DNA of 64,000 bases, from contig NZ_JAFMOF010000007.1 of NCBI RefSeq assembly GCF_017349075.1, positions 62,001 through 126,000 of the forward strand. The letters run 5' to 3'. This document shows, piece by piece, positions 53,661-62,975 of the stretch. Within the stretch, counting starts at the first letter, position 1; the number at the start of each line of letters is the position of its first letter. The stretch is from Streptomyces triculaminicus. GTDB taxonomy: Bacteria; Actinomycetota; Actinomycetes; Streptomycetales; Streptomycetaceae. Under the pieces are notes generated by a model. It saw only the letters and a list, made by a program, of their open reading frames with translations, was not told the origin of the DNA and ran no database searches. A program made the position numbers and the translations under genes.

Positions 53661-54377
53661 CCCACGGCTCCGTTGGGTGGCGCGCGCGACGCGCCACTGG
53701 GGCGCTGTTGCCGGGCCAAGCGCTGGACGGTGAGGCCGGAGCCGAGGCCGACGAGTCCGCCGAAGGCGCTGGTCCGCTCTAACGCGTCGCTTTCAGCGAT
53801 CTTGCAGTTACGTTACGTCAACCTCCAGCGAGTCCATCTCCTTGAACTCAGCGACTTCGTTGCGGAAGAAGACCTCGTTGACCGTCTCGTCGACGATGAT
53901 TCTCCTTCCCGAAGATCCCGACAGCCTTCGCCAGCTCGTTGTGCTGGGGCAGCGTGTGGCACCTCGGATACATCAACTGGAGAGCGTGACCTCTTCGGAG
54001 CGAGACCTCCATCCAGCCAGACGTCCCCCCACGGGAATGCGAGAGACCGTCCGCCGACACCGCGTGTTCCCCCTCTCCCTCCGTACCCCTTCCTCCCATC
54101 CCGACCGCTGATCGACCACCCACAAGAAGAACCGACGCCCGCCAGATGGGACACGGCGCAGCAAGGCTGGGGCGGCAGGCCGGACCGCTCGGCCCGAGCC
54201 CGGCGCAGCGCCCGGCGCGGACGTCGTCCGCAGACGTCGCGCGGACGGTCCTGGCCTGGAGGTCTGCGAGGGCGGCCGCCTCGGTCGCCGCTGTCTGAAG
54301 GCGCCGTCGCTGCCGCCGACCTGCAGTACTGCGCGACAGCCCAGGCTGCCGAAGCAGCCGAGGATGCCTGGCCGGCG
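53661..54377. other. gene-poor region
   Basis: About 720 bp without a complete gene. A minus-strand stretch (IIVDETVNEVFFRNEVAEF, about 53815-53905, ending in TAA) reads like the end of a small protein but has no start nearby; probably a relic of an immunity or toxin gene. Confidence 0.4.
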
Positions 54378-54836
54378 TCATAGTTCTTCGGTGGCGTCGA
54401 TGTGCTGCTGGAGTTTCGCGGTGATGGCATCCAGGTCTCCCTCGGCGGGGATCTTCCAGATGGAGTCGTCGCCGTTGGTCATGGCTTTCTCGCTGGTGAA
54501 GTGCACGAGGTCGGGAGCGGGTGCGTAGCTGTCGCGGAGCCATTTGGCGAAGATTGCGGCCTCGGAGGCGAGGGCGTTGCGGATGAGGATGGAGCCCATG
54601 CCTTCGAAGGGGGTGGAGGCCAGGCCATCGAGCCATACGCCGTCGCTGATTTTCGCTTCGAAGGAGAGCGCTTCGCTGGGGCGGGGTCCCAGGGGGCCCT
54701 CTGCCCATGCGGAGGAGTCAGGGAAGGCTTCGAGCAGCTGCTGGCTCAGGTCGTCCAGGCGCAGGTTCCATGCCGCGGCGTTGTCGACGGGTGGGAAGAA
54801 GAGGAAGCTGCCCCTGATCGGGTTGTCGGTGATCAT
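54378..54836 (-). CDS. probable immunity protein of the REase-fold toxin
   Basis: 152 aa. ATG with GAAGGA upstream, 15 bp after the toxin relic's true stop. Acidic, soluble: NPIRGSFLFFPPVDNAAAW, then FEGMGSILIRNALASEAAIF. No named family recognised. Position and size point to immunity. It is intact while the toxin is frameshifted. Confidence 0.6.
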   Translation of the reverse strand: MITDNPIRGSFLFFPPVDNAAAWNLRLDDLSQQLLEAFPDSSAWAEGPLGPRPSEALSFEAKISDGVWLDGLASTPFEGMGSILIRNALASEAAIFAKWLRDSYAPAPDLVHFTSEKAMTNGDDSIWKIPAEGDLDAITAKLQQHIDATEEL

Positions 54837-54850
54837 GTGTGGTGTCCTTC

Positions 54851-56345
54851 TCAGGGTATGCAGCGGGCGGTGCCGTTCACGCCGCTCATGAGCATCATGC
54901 TCTGCCAGTAGACGGTGGCGATTTGTCGTTGGTCACGATCTCCAGTCCTCGCAGCTCGCTGGACTGCTCCATGGCCGCCTTGTAGCGCTTGAGCTCTCTC
55001 TCGTCGCCGGGGAACATGCCGTCCCGGCGGGGGTCGAACTTCGGGTTGCCGTTGCCGTCGAGCTTGGGTGGGGTTCCCAGTGTTTTGTTGACCGCGTCGA
55101 TGCTGCGGAACGTCGAGGGCGTCGGGCAGTCCGGCTTGCGGACGTACTTCGCCTCGACCGCGTACCCGTCAGCCGGCCGCAGGCCGTCGGCCATCAGCCC
55201 CTTCCCGCTCCTGCCAGTGGCCGTGGCCCCAAGGGGCAACTCGCGCTCGGGGTAGCCGGCCGTCCGCAGCTGGTAGGCGTTGTCCGGGTTCATCTGGTCC
55301 CCGCCGCCAGCGAACCCGCCGGCGCGCAGCGAGTTCATCCACGTCCGGAACTGGGCCTGCTCGGCTGGGTCCAGCAGCTTGGCGGTCGTGGGGTCGGGCG
55401 GTATTGGGTCCCGGGAAGGGATCGCCGGGTTGTGCGGACTCGCTGCGGGGAACGCGGTGGTGAACGAGGCCGGCACCATAGGGACCGGGGCCCCAGGCCG
55501 CGGTCCCGGTACGAGCGGCAGCATTCCCCCGCCAGGGGGTCGGCCGCCGGGGAGGCGTACTTTGGCCTGGGCGCTGTCCAGGGCGTGGGCGACGTCGCCC
55601 AGGCAGTGGATGTGCCCGTCGTGGGTGACTGCCGAGTGCAGGCCACCGTCGTCGCCGTTGCCGCCGAGCATGGGCGAGTCCCACGGGGCCTCGATGCGGA
55701 ACGGCTCCGCCTTGTGGTTGAGGATCTGTACGTTCGCGTGCTCGATGTGGTCGGCGTACTTCTCGCAGGCCTTGGACAGCTGCATGCAGGCGGCCACCAG
55801 GTTGGCCACGAGCGGTTCGTGCTCCTGGGCGTGATCCGGCGGGTCGCCGAAGCCGATGGTGTTCTTGAAGTAGTCGTGGAAGGCGCGGGCTGCCTCGCCC
55901 GAGTGTGCGTTCTTCGCGGTCGTCGCGTACACCTGGGCATCGCCAAGGAGCCGGTGCATGAGGTTGCCAGGCGTGGCGCCAGGTGTTGGCCACCTCGCGG
56001 GCCTTCTCCGCACTGCCGCGGTACCGTTCCCCGCCACCGGGCCCGTACTGCCGGTACCAGGCCGTGTCCCCCACCACCTCAGGCAGGTGCTTGCCGAGTT
56101 TGGTGAAGTTCTGGGCGCAGTCCTCCCACGGGTCGCCCATGCCATCGGTCAGCTCGACCTGCTGCTGGATGAGGTCGGCGACGATCTTGCTTTCGGCCGC
56201 CATGAACTCTCGGGCTGTCTGCATCAGCTGCCGGCCCGTCGTACCGAAAATGACGGCGCTGAAGCCGATCTGGTCCAGCGTGGTCGCCGCCGCGGGCTTG
56301 TAGACCTTGGCGAACGCCCGGCCAGCCTTGTCATAGGGCTTCGTA
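54851..56345 (-). pseudogene. polymorphic toxin with restriction-endonuclease-fold C-terminus, frameshifted and 5' truncated
   Basis: The N-terminal remnant reads AAATTLDQIGFSAVIFGTTG. A frame change near 55960 leads into HEPLVANLVAACMQLSKACE and a Pro-rich middle. The C-terminal domain has WMNSLRAGGFAGGGDQMNPD, GYAVEAKYVRKPDCP and LRGLEIVTNDK, typical of Tox-REase-2 toxins (catalytic acids and Lys around VEAKYV). A second frame change near 54935 leads to YWQSMMLMSGVNGTARC before the stop at 54851. The 5' end abuts the Fic gene's terminator, so the export part is lost. Confidence 0.8.
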
Positions 56346-56368
56346 CAGCGGGAGACCAAGAACAAAAA

Positions 56369-56396
56369 GGCCCGCACACCAGAAGGTGTGCGGGCC
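56369..56396 (-). terminator. intrinsic terminator of the Fic gene
   Basis: GGCCCGCACACC pairs with its complement around a 4-nt loop, and on the minus strand a TTTTTG run follows. It lies about 90 bp past the Fic stop. Confidence 0.8.
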
Positions 56397-56486
56397 GAAG
56401 AAAAGAGGGGCAGTGGCCAGTGGCGAGTGCCCCTTCAAGTCTGTACGAAGAGTAGCACCGGGAGCCGTCGGCGTAGTTGTGCCTGG

Positions 56487-57635
56487 TCAGGGGTGGGGCG
56501 CGTAAGGGTCGGCGTAGGGCTCGACGGCCTGCCGGATCTGGTCCTGAGCGCTCGCCATGCGAGGGCCTGGGGCGTAGTAGCGGGAGCGGGCCTGGCCCTG
56601 GGCTTCGAGCCAGCCGAGGCGGACCAGTTCGCGTATGTCGCGGATGGCCTGCTGCTCGGACAGGTCGGCATCGGCCTGGTAGACCGTGCGGCGCACCTTC
56701 GATCCCCAGAAGGCCGGCAGCAGTGCGTAGACCACGCGCTCGTCCAGTCCGTCATGCTCGGCGGCTTCGCCGAGGTGGATCCAGGCGCGGGAGAGCAGGT
56801 CGGTGCGGCGCTGGGCCTGCTGGGCCTGGCGGTGGTGGGCTTCGAGGCAGAAGCGGATCCACGGGTGGGTGTCGCGGTCGGGGGCCCAGGCGGGGCCGCC
56901 GACCTGTTGCAGGACGCGGTAGTAGGCGTAGGTGTTCTGGGCGCGGCCGAGCCATTCCTCGATGGAGGAGAACTCCGGCGGCAGCAGGCTCGTCGATTCC
57001 CGGGCGAAGACGAGAGTGGAGACGGCGCGGGACATGCGCCCGTTGCCGTCCTTCCACGGGTGGATGTTCACCAGGTTCAGGTGCGCCATGGAGGCCCGTA
57101 CGTGAACCGGGGCGTCGAGGTCACCGGTGTTGAGCCAGTCGATCAACTCCCCCGTCAGGGCGGGCACGTCCTCGAAGTCCGGCGCGGTGTAGGCCGGGAC
57201 CAGGGGGTCGTCGGGGCTGGTGACGAAGACCGGGCCGTCGCGCCAGCGCCCCGGGCGCTTGTCGAGGTGGTGGCCCTGCAGCATGAAGTGCAGCCCGTTG
57301 AGCAGGCCGACGTCGTAGCGGAATCCCTCCCCGGCGTCGGCGAGGGCCTGGATGTAGGTCATCGCCCGCTGGTAGCCCTCCAGCTCCACCCGGGTCCGCT
57401 CCGCCGTCTCCAGCGGCTCCTCCCCCGCCATCAACGCCTCGACATCATCGACGGTGGCGGCATAGCCCTCGATGGTGTTCGACCCGGCGATCGCGCGAGC
57501 CGTGAGGTTGCGCCGCAGCTGACCGGACCAGCGAGGCTGCGCCCGCAGCTGGTGGCGCAGGCGCATCCGCATCTGCTCGATCTCTTCGAGCACACGGTGG
57601 TCGTCGGCGTCCAGAGCTGGAGTCTTGTACAGCAT
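56487..57635 (-). CDS. Fic/DOC-family protein
   Basis: 382 aa from ATG 57635 (MLYKTPALDADDHR). Fic motif HPWKDGNGRMSR near residue 192 with catalytic His and nucleotide-binding residues; N-terminal inhibitory helix SNTIEGY near 53, the S/T-xxx-E-G signature of self-inhibited class II Fic proteins. A C-terminal winged-helix-like part ends DIRELVRLGWLEAQGQARSR. It would transfer AMP from ATP to a protein. A 19-bp palindrome covers its promoter, so it may regulate itself. Confidence 0.93.
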   Translation of the reverse strand: MLYKTPALDADDHRVLEEIEQMRMRLRHQLRAQPRWSGQLRRNLTARAIAGSNTIEGYAATVDDVEALMAGEEPLETAERTRVELEGYQRAMTYIQALADAGEGFRYDVGLLNGLHFMLQGHHLDKRPGRWRDGPVFVTSPDDPLVPAYTAPDFEDVPALTGELIDWLNTGDLDAPVHVRASMAHLNLVNIHPWKDGNGRMSRAVSTLVFARESTSLLPPEFSSIEEWLGRAQNTYAYYRVLQQVGGPAWAPDRDTHPWIRFCLEAHHRQAQQAQRRTDLLSRAWIHLGEAAEHDGLDERVVYALLPAFWGSKVRRTVYQADADLSEQQAIRDIRELVRLGWLEAQGQARSRYYAPGPRMASAQDQIRQAVEPYADPYAPHP

Positions 57636-57650
57636 GACCAAATGCCATCA

Positions 57651-57669
57651 TGACAGGATGATCCTGTCA
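57651..57669 (-). promoter_or_regulatory. operator-like palindrome before the Fic gene
   Basis: TGACAGGAT-G-ATCCTGTCA, perfect, 16 bp upstream of the ATG. Confidence 0.7.
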
Positions 57670-57908
57670 AGCTTGTGTGTCTTTTCGATGCGAGTCCGGG
57701 GTCGCCTGGCGCGGGTCTGCATGATCAAAGTCGATGTGAATTGAGGACGCTGGGTGGCGCGGTTTGATGCCTGCCTTCCCAGCGCAGGGCAGGGCTGCAC
57801 CCCCTCACCTGGCCGAATCGGCCGGTGAAGGCGGCCGCCGGGATGTCATCTCTGATGAATCCCAGGATCGACCGGGTCGATAGGCTGGCGGGACAGTATC
57901 CGTCAGCC

Positions 57909-58412
57909 TTACGCATCTCGCCTTCGCCACGCATCAGGGTCGGCTCCCCGCCAGTATTGCTGTTGCGCCTCGGTTGCATGACTCACCAGCCAGCCGTGTA
58001 GAGCTTCGATGTCACGCGCCATCTCGGTTTCTGACGGAACGAGCATGGACTGGAACGTCGTGTCGTACCACCAGGAGAACGTGTCGCCAAACAGGCGTGC
58101 TGCGCACTCCTCATGGAGGGCGCCAAGCTCGATCGCCAACCAGAGCCGCTGGAAAAAGTAGATGACCTGGCGGAGGTCAGACATCGCCGGGGCGCCCAAC
58201 AGATCCCGCAGTTCCCGGTAGTCCTTGTCCGCATGCTGCTCGACCAGTTCAGCTGCGGCGAACCGGGCGCGCATCATCTCCGCCCCGTGCAGTTCCCGGT
58301 GCAGGTCAAAGGTGGCGATCAGCCGGCGCTGCCTGTCAGCTGATCGCTGTGTCAGGGACGCGCCCACGAAAACGCCGACGAGTGTCGCGACGACGCCAAT
58401 GATCGTTTCCAT
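57909..58412 (-). CDS. small membrane-anchored protein, 167 aa
   Basis: ATG start. One N-terminal membrane helix (ETIIGVVATLVGVFVGASL) then a helical cytoplasmic domain with HRELHGAEMMRARFAAAELV and a Trp/Tyr-rich part FGDTFSWWYDTTFQSML. It resembles small proteins of the DUF4760 type, unknown function. GAGGG lies about 14 bp upstream. Confidence 0.65.
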   Translation of the reverse strand: METIIGVVATLVGVFVGASLTQRSADRQRRLIATFDLHRELHGAEMMRARFAAAELVEQHADKDYRELRDLLGAPAMSDLRQVIYFFQRLWLAIELGALHEECAARLFGDTFSWWYDTTFQSMLVPSETEMARDIEALHGWLVSHATEAQQQYWRGADPDAWRRRDA

Positions 58413-58518
58413 CACTGGTAGACCCTCGTTAGCTCGCCTGAGTGCAGAATGCGCGGCACCGTCCCCGGGAGCGAGCCCGGCGCAGCTACGTCGTCTGGGA
58501 GTCGCCGCCATTAGGCGG

Positions 58519-58815
58519 TCAACGACGCCGTCGCCCGTGGCCGGGCAGGCCGGCCGGGATCGCATACACGCTGGAGCCGCTGCTGCTGGGGAGCGGCTCC
58601 GCCCGCCACCCTTGGGTCGGCGCGGGTGGCACCATGTGCAGCAGCCCCTTCACGGCAGGGCGGGGAGCGGCTGTCGTTACCGGCTCTCCGGATAGGGGAC
58701 AGCGCTGCCCTTCCGGCGTGGGGTGCTGGGCGAGCGTGTCTTTGTGAGTGATCCGGGCCCAGGTTCCGCAGGCGCACTCGTAGCTGTTCGTCAGTTCTTT
58801 GCCGGTCAGGACCAC
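58519..58815 (-). CDS. possible zinc-finger protein, 98 aa
   Basis: From a GTG: VVLTGKELTNSYECACGTWA then HKDTLAQHPTPEGQRCPLSG. CxC, two His and a later Cys could bind one zinc. The C-terminus is low complexity. It may be part of a longer decayed frame extending to 59118. Confidence 0.4.
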   Translation of the reverse strand: MVLTGKELTNSYECACGTWARITHKDTLAQHPTPEGQRCPLSGEPVTTAAPRPAVKGLLHMVPPAPTQGWRAEPLPSSSGSSVYAIPAGLPGHGRRRR

Positions 58816-59114
58816 TTCTCGGGACTTCGGACAGATGCCGGGGCGCCCCGGCGCCGGGTGCTCGAAGAGGCGACCGCTGCACAGGGTGGGCCTCCCCTCT
58901 CGTCCTGGCCTCCATTCTCGCCGACCGGGGCCGCCTACGCCGGGGTTTCGGGACAGGTGTGCGCCGGCGCGTGGCAATGCTGCGGGCCTCGTCCGCCCAC
59001 CCGACCGGCGGACCGTGACGGGTGGCGCGGCGGAAGCCGAGGCGGGGGTCGGCGACGTCGATCCGGCCGTGGCACCGGTCGATCTGCTGACGCGCGTTGT
59101 CTGCCGGTTCCTGG

Positions 59115-59290
59115 TCACCCTCGCCGAAGGACGATTCCATTTCCGGACCGACCGCCCACGATCGCATTCAGGGCGCCGTTAAGATCGGCGGTGACCTGGT
59201 CGGAGTGGGCCTTGAAGGCGTCGAAAGCCTGCCTTCCCGAGCCGTTGAACTTCCCCTTCAACGGCCACGCCGCCGCGATCACTCGTCCAG
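59115..59290 (-). pseudogene. WXG100-like C-terminal fragment
   Basis: AAAWPLKGKFNGSGRQAFDA followed by FKAHSDQVTADLNGALNAIV is the second helix of a WXG100 (ESX-type) protein. No N-terminal half is seen; it is cut where the next gene ends. Confidence 0.55.
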
Positions 59291-59539
59291 CCCCAGGCGA
59301 CGACGGGCACGGCGGGCAATGGACAGAGCGCGGTCCATCTCGGCCTGAGCGGGCCAGCCGTCCTCCGGGTGGGCGCAGCGGTTGCGTACCAGCCGCAGGT
59401 GTTCGAGGTCGCGAAGAGCGAGGCCCGTGTGCTGGACGAGATACGTGACGCACCGCTCCGGGCGGGCATGACGCTGCAGGACCCCCCAGGCGTACAGGAG
59501 TTCATGAAGTCCCTGGGGCGAGTGAAAAGTGAGGGTCAC
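59279..59539 (-). CDS. small HEPN-like protein, 86 aa
   Basis: GTG start (TLTFHSPQGLHELLYAWG), then LALRDLEHLRLVRNRCAHPE. The RNRCAH word fits the Rx4H motif of HEPN ribonucleases or nucleotide-binding proteins, within a four-helix-sized protein. No MNT-type partner is next to it. Upstream in-frame GTG at 59554 is an alternative start. Confidence 0.5.
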   Translation of the reverse strand: MTLTFHSPQGLHELLYAWGVLQRHARPERCVTYLVQHTGLALRDLEHLRLVRNRCAHPEDGWPAQAEMDRALSIARRARRRLGLDE

Positions 59540-59639
59540 GGCAGCTCCGGACACAACGAGGCCGAGGCACGAACGGGGCCCGGCCGATCGGGTGGGATGC
59601 CTTGAGTTCAAGGCCCGGCGCCGTGATTCGCCGCTGGTC

Positions 59640-59699
59640 TGAAGGTGGTTGAAGGACTTTGAAGGGCGTTGAAGAGGACTGAAGCGCGTTGAACGGATG
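59640..59699 (+). repeat. six TGAA repeats in exact 10-bp phase
   Basis: TGAA occurs at 59640, 59650, 59660, 59670, 59680 and 59690; the first five continue as TGAAG. They lie on one face of the helix, 87 bp upstream of the HTH gene at 59786. Candidate cooperative binding site or bent DNA. Confidence 0.75.
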
Positions 59700-59785
59700 C
59701 CGCCACTGGTCCGGGCGGCCCGGTCTAGGCTGCGCTCCACCGACCGCCCGGGGAAGGGGCGGAGGAGTGCGGGAGGGGTACGGGC

Positions 59786-61018
59786 GTGGTCGATATCGAG
59801 AACGCGGCGGCGCAGGAGGACGCGGTGCAGGAGCTCGCGCGGTACATGCGCGAGCTGCTGGTGACGCACGGATCGCCCAGCTACGGGGACATCATCAAGC
59901 GGGTCCGTAAGAACGACCAGTCCTCGTCGCTGTCCCAGGGCACCTTGACGCACCTCTTTAAGGGCCGCGGCTTCTCACGCCGCGAGAACGTCGAGGCCGT
60001 CGCCCGGGCGCTCGGCGGCCAGGCGGCCGCGACCGAAGCACTGCGGCTGTGGGACGCGGCGCGCAGGCAGCGCAACGAGGCCGAGGCCGCCGGACGCACG
60101 GTGAAAACGGCGAGAACGGCGAGAACGGAGACAGAGGAGGCCCCGGACGACGCGGCGCCGGCCGGGGGCCCCGTCACCAGTCGGCGCCGGCTCACCCCCT
60201 GGGGGGTTGCCACCGCCGCCGCGGCCACATTGCTGGCCGCGGGCGGCGGCGTCTGGCTACTGACCGATCACCAGGCCCCGGCCGGGGCCGCCGACGGCCG
60301 TACCGGTGCCTCGGCGGCGCCGTCCGCCGGGCACGGACCCGCGCCCCTGTCCTCGGCAGACGGCACGTCGCCGGACGGGCCGGTCTGGACAGGCAAGCCG
60401 CCGCTGGCCGTGCGCGCCGCATGGTCCGACGGCGAGTGCCCGACGATCTGGTACGACGGCCCGCCGGAGCAGTACTTCACCGCGTGGAAGAACCACACGA
60501 AGGACGCGACGGCGACGGAGCTGGTCAGTGACCAGTACAGTCCGCCCGTGGACATGACGGTGCAGGGCCGCACCGAGGAGTCGGTGCTTCTCACGGGCAT
60601 GGAGGTCACGGTCCTGCGCAGCGCTCCCCCGCCGACCCGCGGCGTCGTCATCAACACCGCATTCGGCTGCGGTGCGGCGCAGCCCCAGAGGTCGTTCACC
60701 GCGGACTTCGCTCGCCGGCCGGTGAAGGTGACCGCGGACGCCGGCCAAGACAACGACGGCAAGGCGATCCCGCCGGTGCGCTTCCCCTTCAAGGTCAGCC
60801 TCACCGACCCCGAGGACTTCCTCGTCAAAGCGAAGAACGTCACCGGCGACTGCGCGTTCGCGATCGTCCTGCACTGGGTCGCCGACGGCAAGGCCGGCAC
60901 CACGACGCTGAACAACGGCGGCAAGGGCTTCCGCCTCATCAAGGCGAGCTCACTGCCGGCCTACCGGTTCAACGGGGACATGGAACGGCCCGCCCTCGAA
61001 CGCGTCTCGTCCTCCTGA
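59786..61018 (+). CDS. membrane protein with N-terminal helix-turn-helix
   Basis: 410 aa from GTG. N-terminal XRE-like domain (ELLVTHGSPSYGDIIKRVRK, then LSQGTLTHLFKGRGFSRREN), a transmembrane helix WGVATAAAATLLAAGGGVWL near 135-155, a disordered Pro/Ala stretch and an extracellular domain with four Cys (DGECPTIWYDGP, TAFGCGAAQPQ, VTGDCAFAIVLHW). This layout, DNA-binding domain inside and sensor outside, is common in Streptomyces. It may recognise the 10-bp-phased repeats upstream. Confidence 0.8.
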   Translation: MVDIENAAAQEDAVQELARYMRELLVTHGSPSYGDIIKRVRKNDQSSSLSQGTLTHLFKGRGFSRRENVEAVARALGGQAAATEALRLWDAARRQRNEAEAAGRTVKTARTARTETEEAPDDAAPAGGPVTSRRRLTPWGVATAAAATLLAAGGGVWLLTDHQAPAGAADGRTGASAAPSAGHGPAPLSSADGTSPDGPVWTGKPPLAVRAAWSDGECPTIWYDGPPEQYFTAWKNHTKDATATELVSDQYSPPVDMTVQGRTEESVLLTGMEVTVLRSAPPPTRGVVINTAFGCGAAQPQRSFTADFARRPVKVTADAGQDNDGKAIPPVRFPFKVSLTDPEDFLVKAKNVTGDCAFAIVLHWVADGKAGTTTLNNGGKGFRLIKASSLPAYRFNGDMERPALERVSSS

Positions 61019-61127
61019 CGAAGTCCCGCCGCGCGTTTCCCACCACGCCGAGCGTGCGTGTCGTGCGGCAAGCGAGCCTCGTTGAGGCGATGAAAGCATT
61101 CAAAGCGATCGTTCGCTGCCAAGAGCG

Positions 61128-62051
61128 GGGCCCGGCTGGTACCTGCTGGCCGACTCCGACGAGCTCCACACCTACCCCGCCTCACTGCCCGAGGTGATCG
61201 CCACGGCGGAGGAAGCGGGGCGGCAGGTGGTGGGCGGGCTGATGCTCGACCGCGTCGCCCCGGACGACCGCCTGGCCCACTGGCGGCTGGTCGAGGCCGC
61301 AGGCGGCCGGTGGAGCCTGGTCGACCTGGAGCGAGCGTCGGTGCACCGGCTGGTGGACGACTGGAGCCTGCCGTCCGCCCACTGGCCGCCAAAGGAGAAG
61401 CTGGGGCTGACAGGGTTCACCTATGAGGGGTTCGGCGGCGATAACCCTGCCACATGGGAGCAACGCTGGGACTGGATCCGCCGCAGCCACAGGCCTGCCT
61501 CGGCGGGGAAGCCGGCACGTTTCGCCTCCCAGCCCTATCAGCAACTGGCCTGCGTCTACCGGCAGAGCGGACAGGAGCGGGAAGCCCGCGCGATCGCCAT
61601 CGCCCGCCGCAACGATCTGCGCGTCTACGGCGACCTCAGCCGCCCACGGAAAATGGGGAACTGGCTGCTCGACAAGACTGTTAAGCACGGCTATCAGCCC
61701 CTGCGCGCCGTCGGCATGCTCGCCGCTGTCTACCTCCTCGTCCTGCTCGCAGCCTGGGGCGCTCAGCACCACGACACCGCCATCGTCCCCGCGAAGGACA
61801 TCAAAAACCTCACCCCCATCCCCACCGCACAGCACTGCACCACGAACTACCCGTGCTTCTACCCCGCCGGCTACGCCGTCGACGTGGTCACCCTCCTGCT
61901 CAACATCCACCAGGCCGACAACTGGCGCCTCAACGGCAACGCCTCCTGGGGCCGGGCCTGGAGCGCCGGTACCTGGACTGCGACCGGACTGGGGTGGGCC
62001 CTGTCCACTCTTGCCGTCGCTGGCTACACCGGCCTCATCCGCAAAGACTGA
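61128..62051 (+). CDS. 5'-truncated membrane protein, oxidoreductase-like family
   Basis: The frame is open from about 61128 (GWYLLADSDELHTYPASLP) with no start of its own; the first GTG is 61194. It contains LTGFTYEGFGGDNPATWEQR, then PYQQLACVYRQSGQEREARA and HGYQPLRAVGMLAAVYLLVL, then two more hydrophobic segments. This order matches the C-terminal half of Streptomyces proteins annotated as membrane-associated oxidoreductases. The N-terminal pentapeptide-like half is missing. Confidence 0.65.
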   Translation, partial: GPGWYLLADSDELHTYPASLPEVIATAEEAGRQVVGGLMLDRVAPDDRLAHWRLVEAAGGRWSLVDLERASVHRLVDDWSLPSAHWPPKEKLGLTGFTYEGFGGDNPATWEQRWDWIRRSHRPASAGKPARFASQPYQQLACVYRQSGQEREARAIAIARRNDLRVYGDLSRPRKMGNWLLDKTVKHGYQPLRAVGMLAAVYLLVLLAAWGAQHHDTAIVPAKDIKNLTPIPTAQHCTTNYPCFYPAGYAVDVVTLLLNIHQADNWRLNGNASWGRAWSAGTWTATGLGWALSTLAVAGYTGLIRKD

Positions 62052-62187
62052 TCATCCCACCCGGGCGACGGCGCATGCCAGTCGGTGATCGATGTCGGAA
62101 AGCCCTCTGCGGGAGAACCGCACATACGGCTTGAAGCGGCGGGGACTGGAACGGAGCGGAAGCCACCGCGCCAGTCCCCGACTCTAC

Positions 62188-62730
62188 TCACGGGTGGACG
62201 CTCAGGTGCGTGAAGGCGATCGTGTGCTTGATGCCGCCGACGAGCACGCAGTCGGTCGGCAGGCCGGCGGGCAGCGTGTGGATGGTCTTCTCGGCGACCG
62301 ACCCCTTGCCGCGTCCGGCGACGACCACGCCGTCGAGCACCGCGGTGTTGACGCCCACGAGCCGGACGGAGGGACCGGAGCGGTACGCGATGACGGTCGT
62401 GCCGCCGTCCGCGTAGTGCAGGGTCTCCTCCGACCGGTTCCCGGCGAGGAGCAGGCAACTGCCTCCGGTGGTGCCCTCGGTGTGGTACGTGGCCGTGACC
62501 AGGTGGCCCGGGCCGTCCGCGCAGTGGTACGTGCCGTCGACGCTGACGGTCGAGGGGCTGCCGGAGAGGCCGAGCCCGGGGGTGTAGGTGATGTCCTCCC
62601 GGCCCGAGCAGTCCACGGCATGACCATGACCATGGCCACCACCATGGGCCTGGGCCGCCGGTGCTCCGACGCTCGCAGCGACCAGGGCGAGGGAGGACAG
62701 AGCGATCCCGGCGCCACGCTTGCCGACCAT
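62188..62730 (-). CDS. secreted protein, hypothetical
   Basis: 180 aa, ATG with GAAGGAG upstream. Signal peptide MVGKRGAGIALSSLALVAAS with likely cleavage after AQA. His/Gly-rich mature N-terminus (HGGGHGHGHAVD) may bind metal; four Cys suggest two disulphides. The segment GTYHCADGPGHLVTATYHTE is beta-rich. Small secreted proteins of this kind are common in Streptomyces; function unknown. Confidence 0.8.
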   Translation of the reverse strand: MVGKRGAGIALSSLALVAASVGAPAAQAHGGGHGHGHAVDCSGREDITYTPGLGLSGSPSTVSVDGTYHCADGPGHLVTATYHTEGTTGGSCLLLAGNRSEETLHYADGGTTVIAYRSGPSVRLVGVNTAVLDGVVVAGRGKGSVAEKTIHTLPAGLPTDCVLVGGIKHTIAFTHLSVHP

Positions 62731-62975
62731 GGGTACTCCTTCGTTTCCTGCACGTGCGCCGGCCACGGCGCGGCTGACGGCCACTTGGCTACCCCGCGCG
62801 CCCCGGGTTCCATCGCCTTCCCCGGGCCTCCGAAAGCACCGCAGACCCTCCACGCCGCATGACGCGCTCTCACGCCCGGCTTCACGCCCTGCCGGACGGG
62901 CCGGGCCCGCGTCACCGTGGGCTGTCCCATACCGAGCAGACGCGGTCGCCGGCGCGACCGCCCTTGGGAGGCCTG

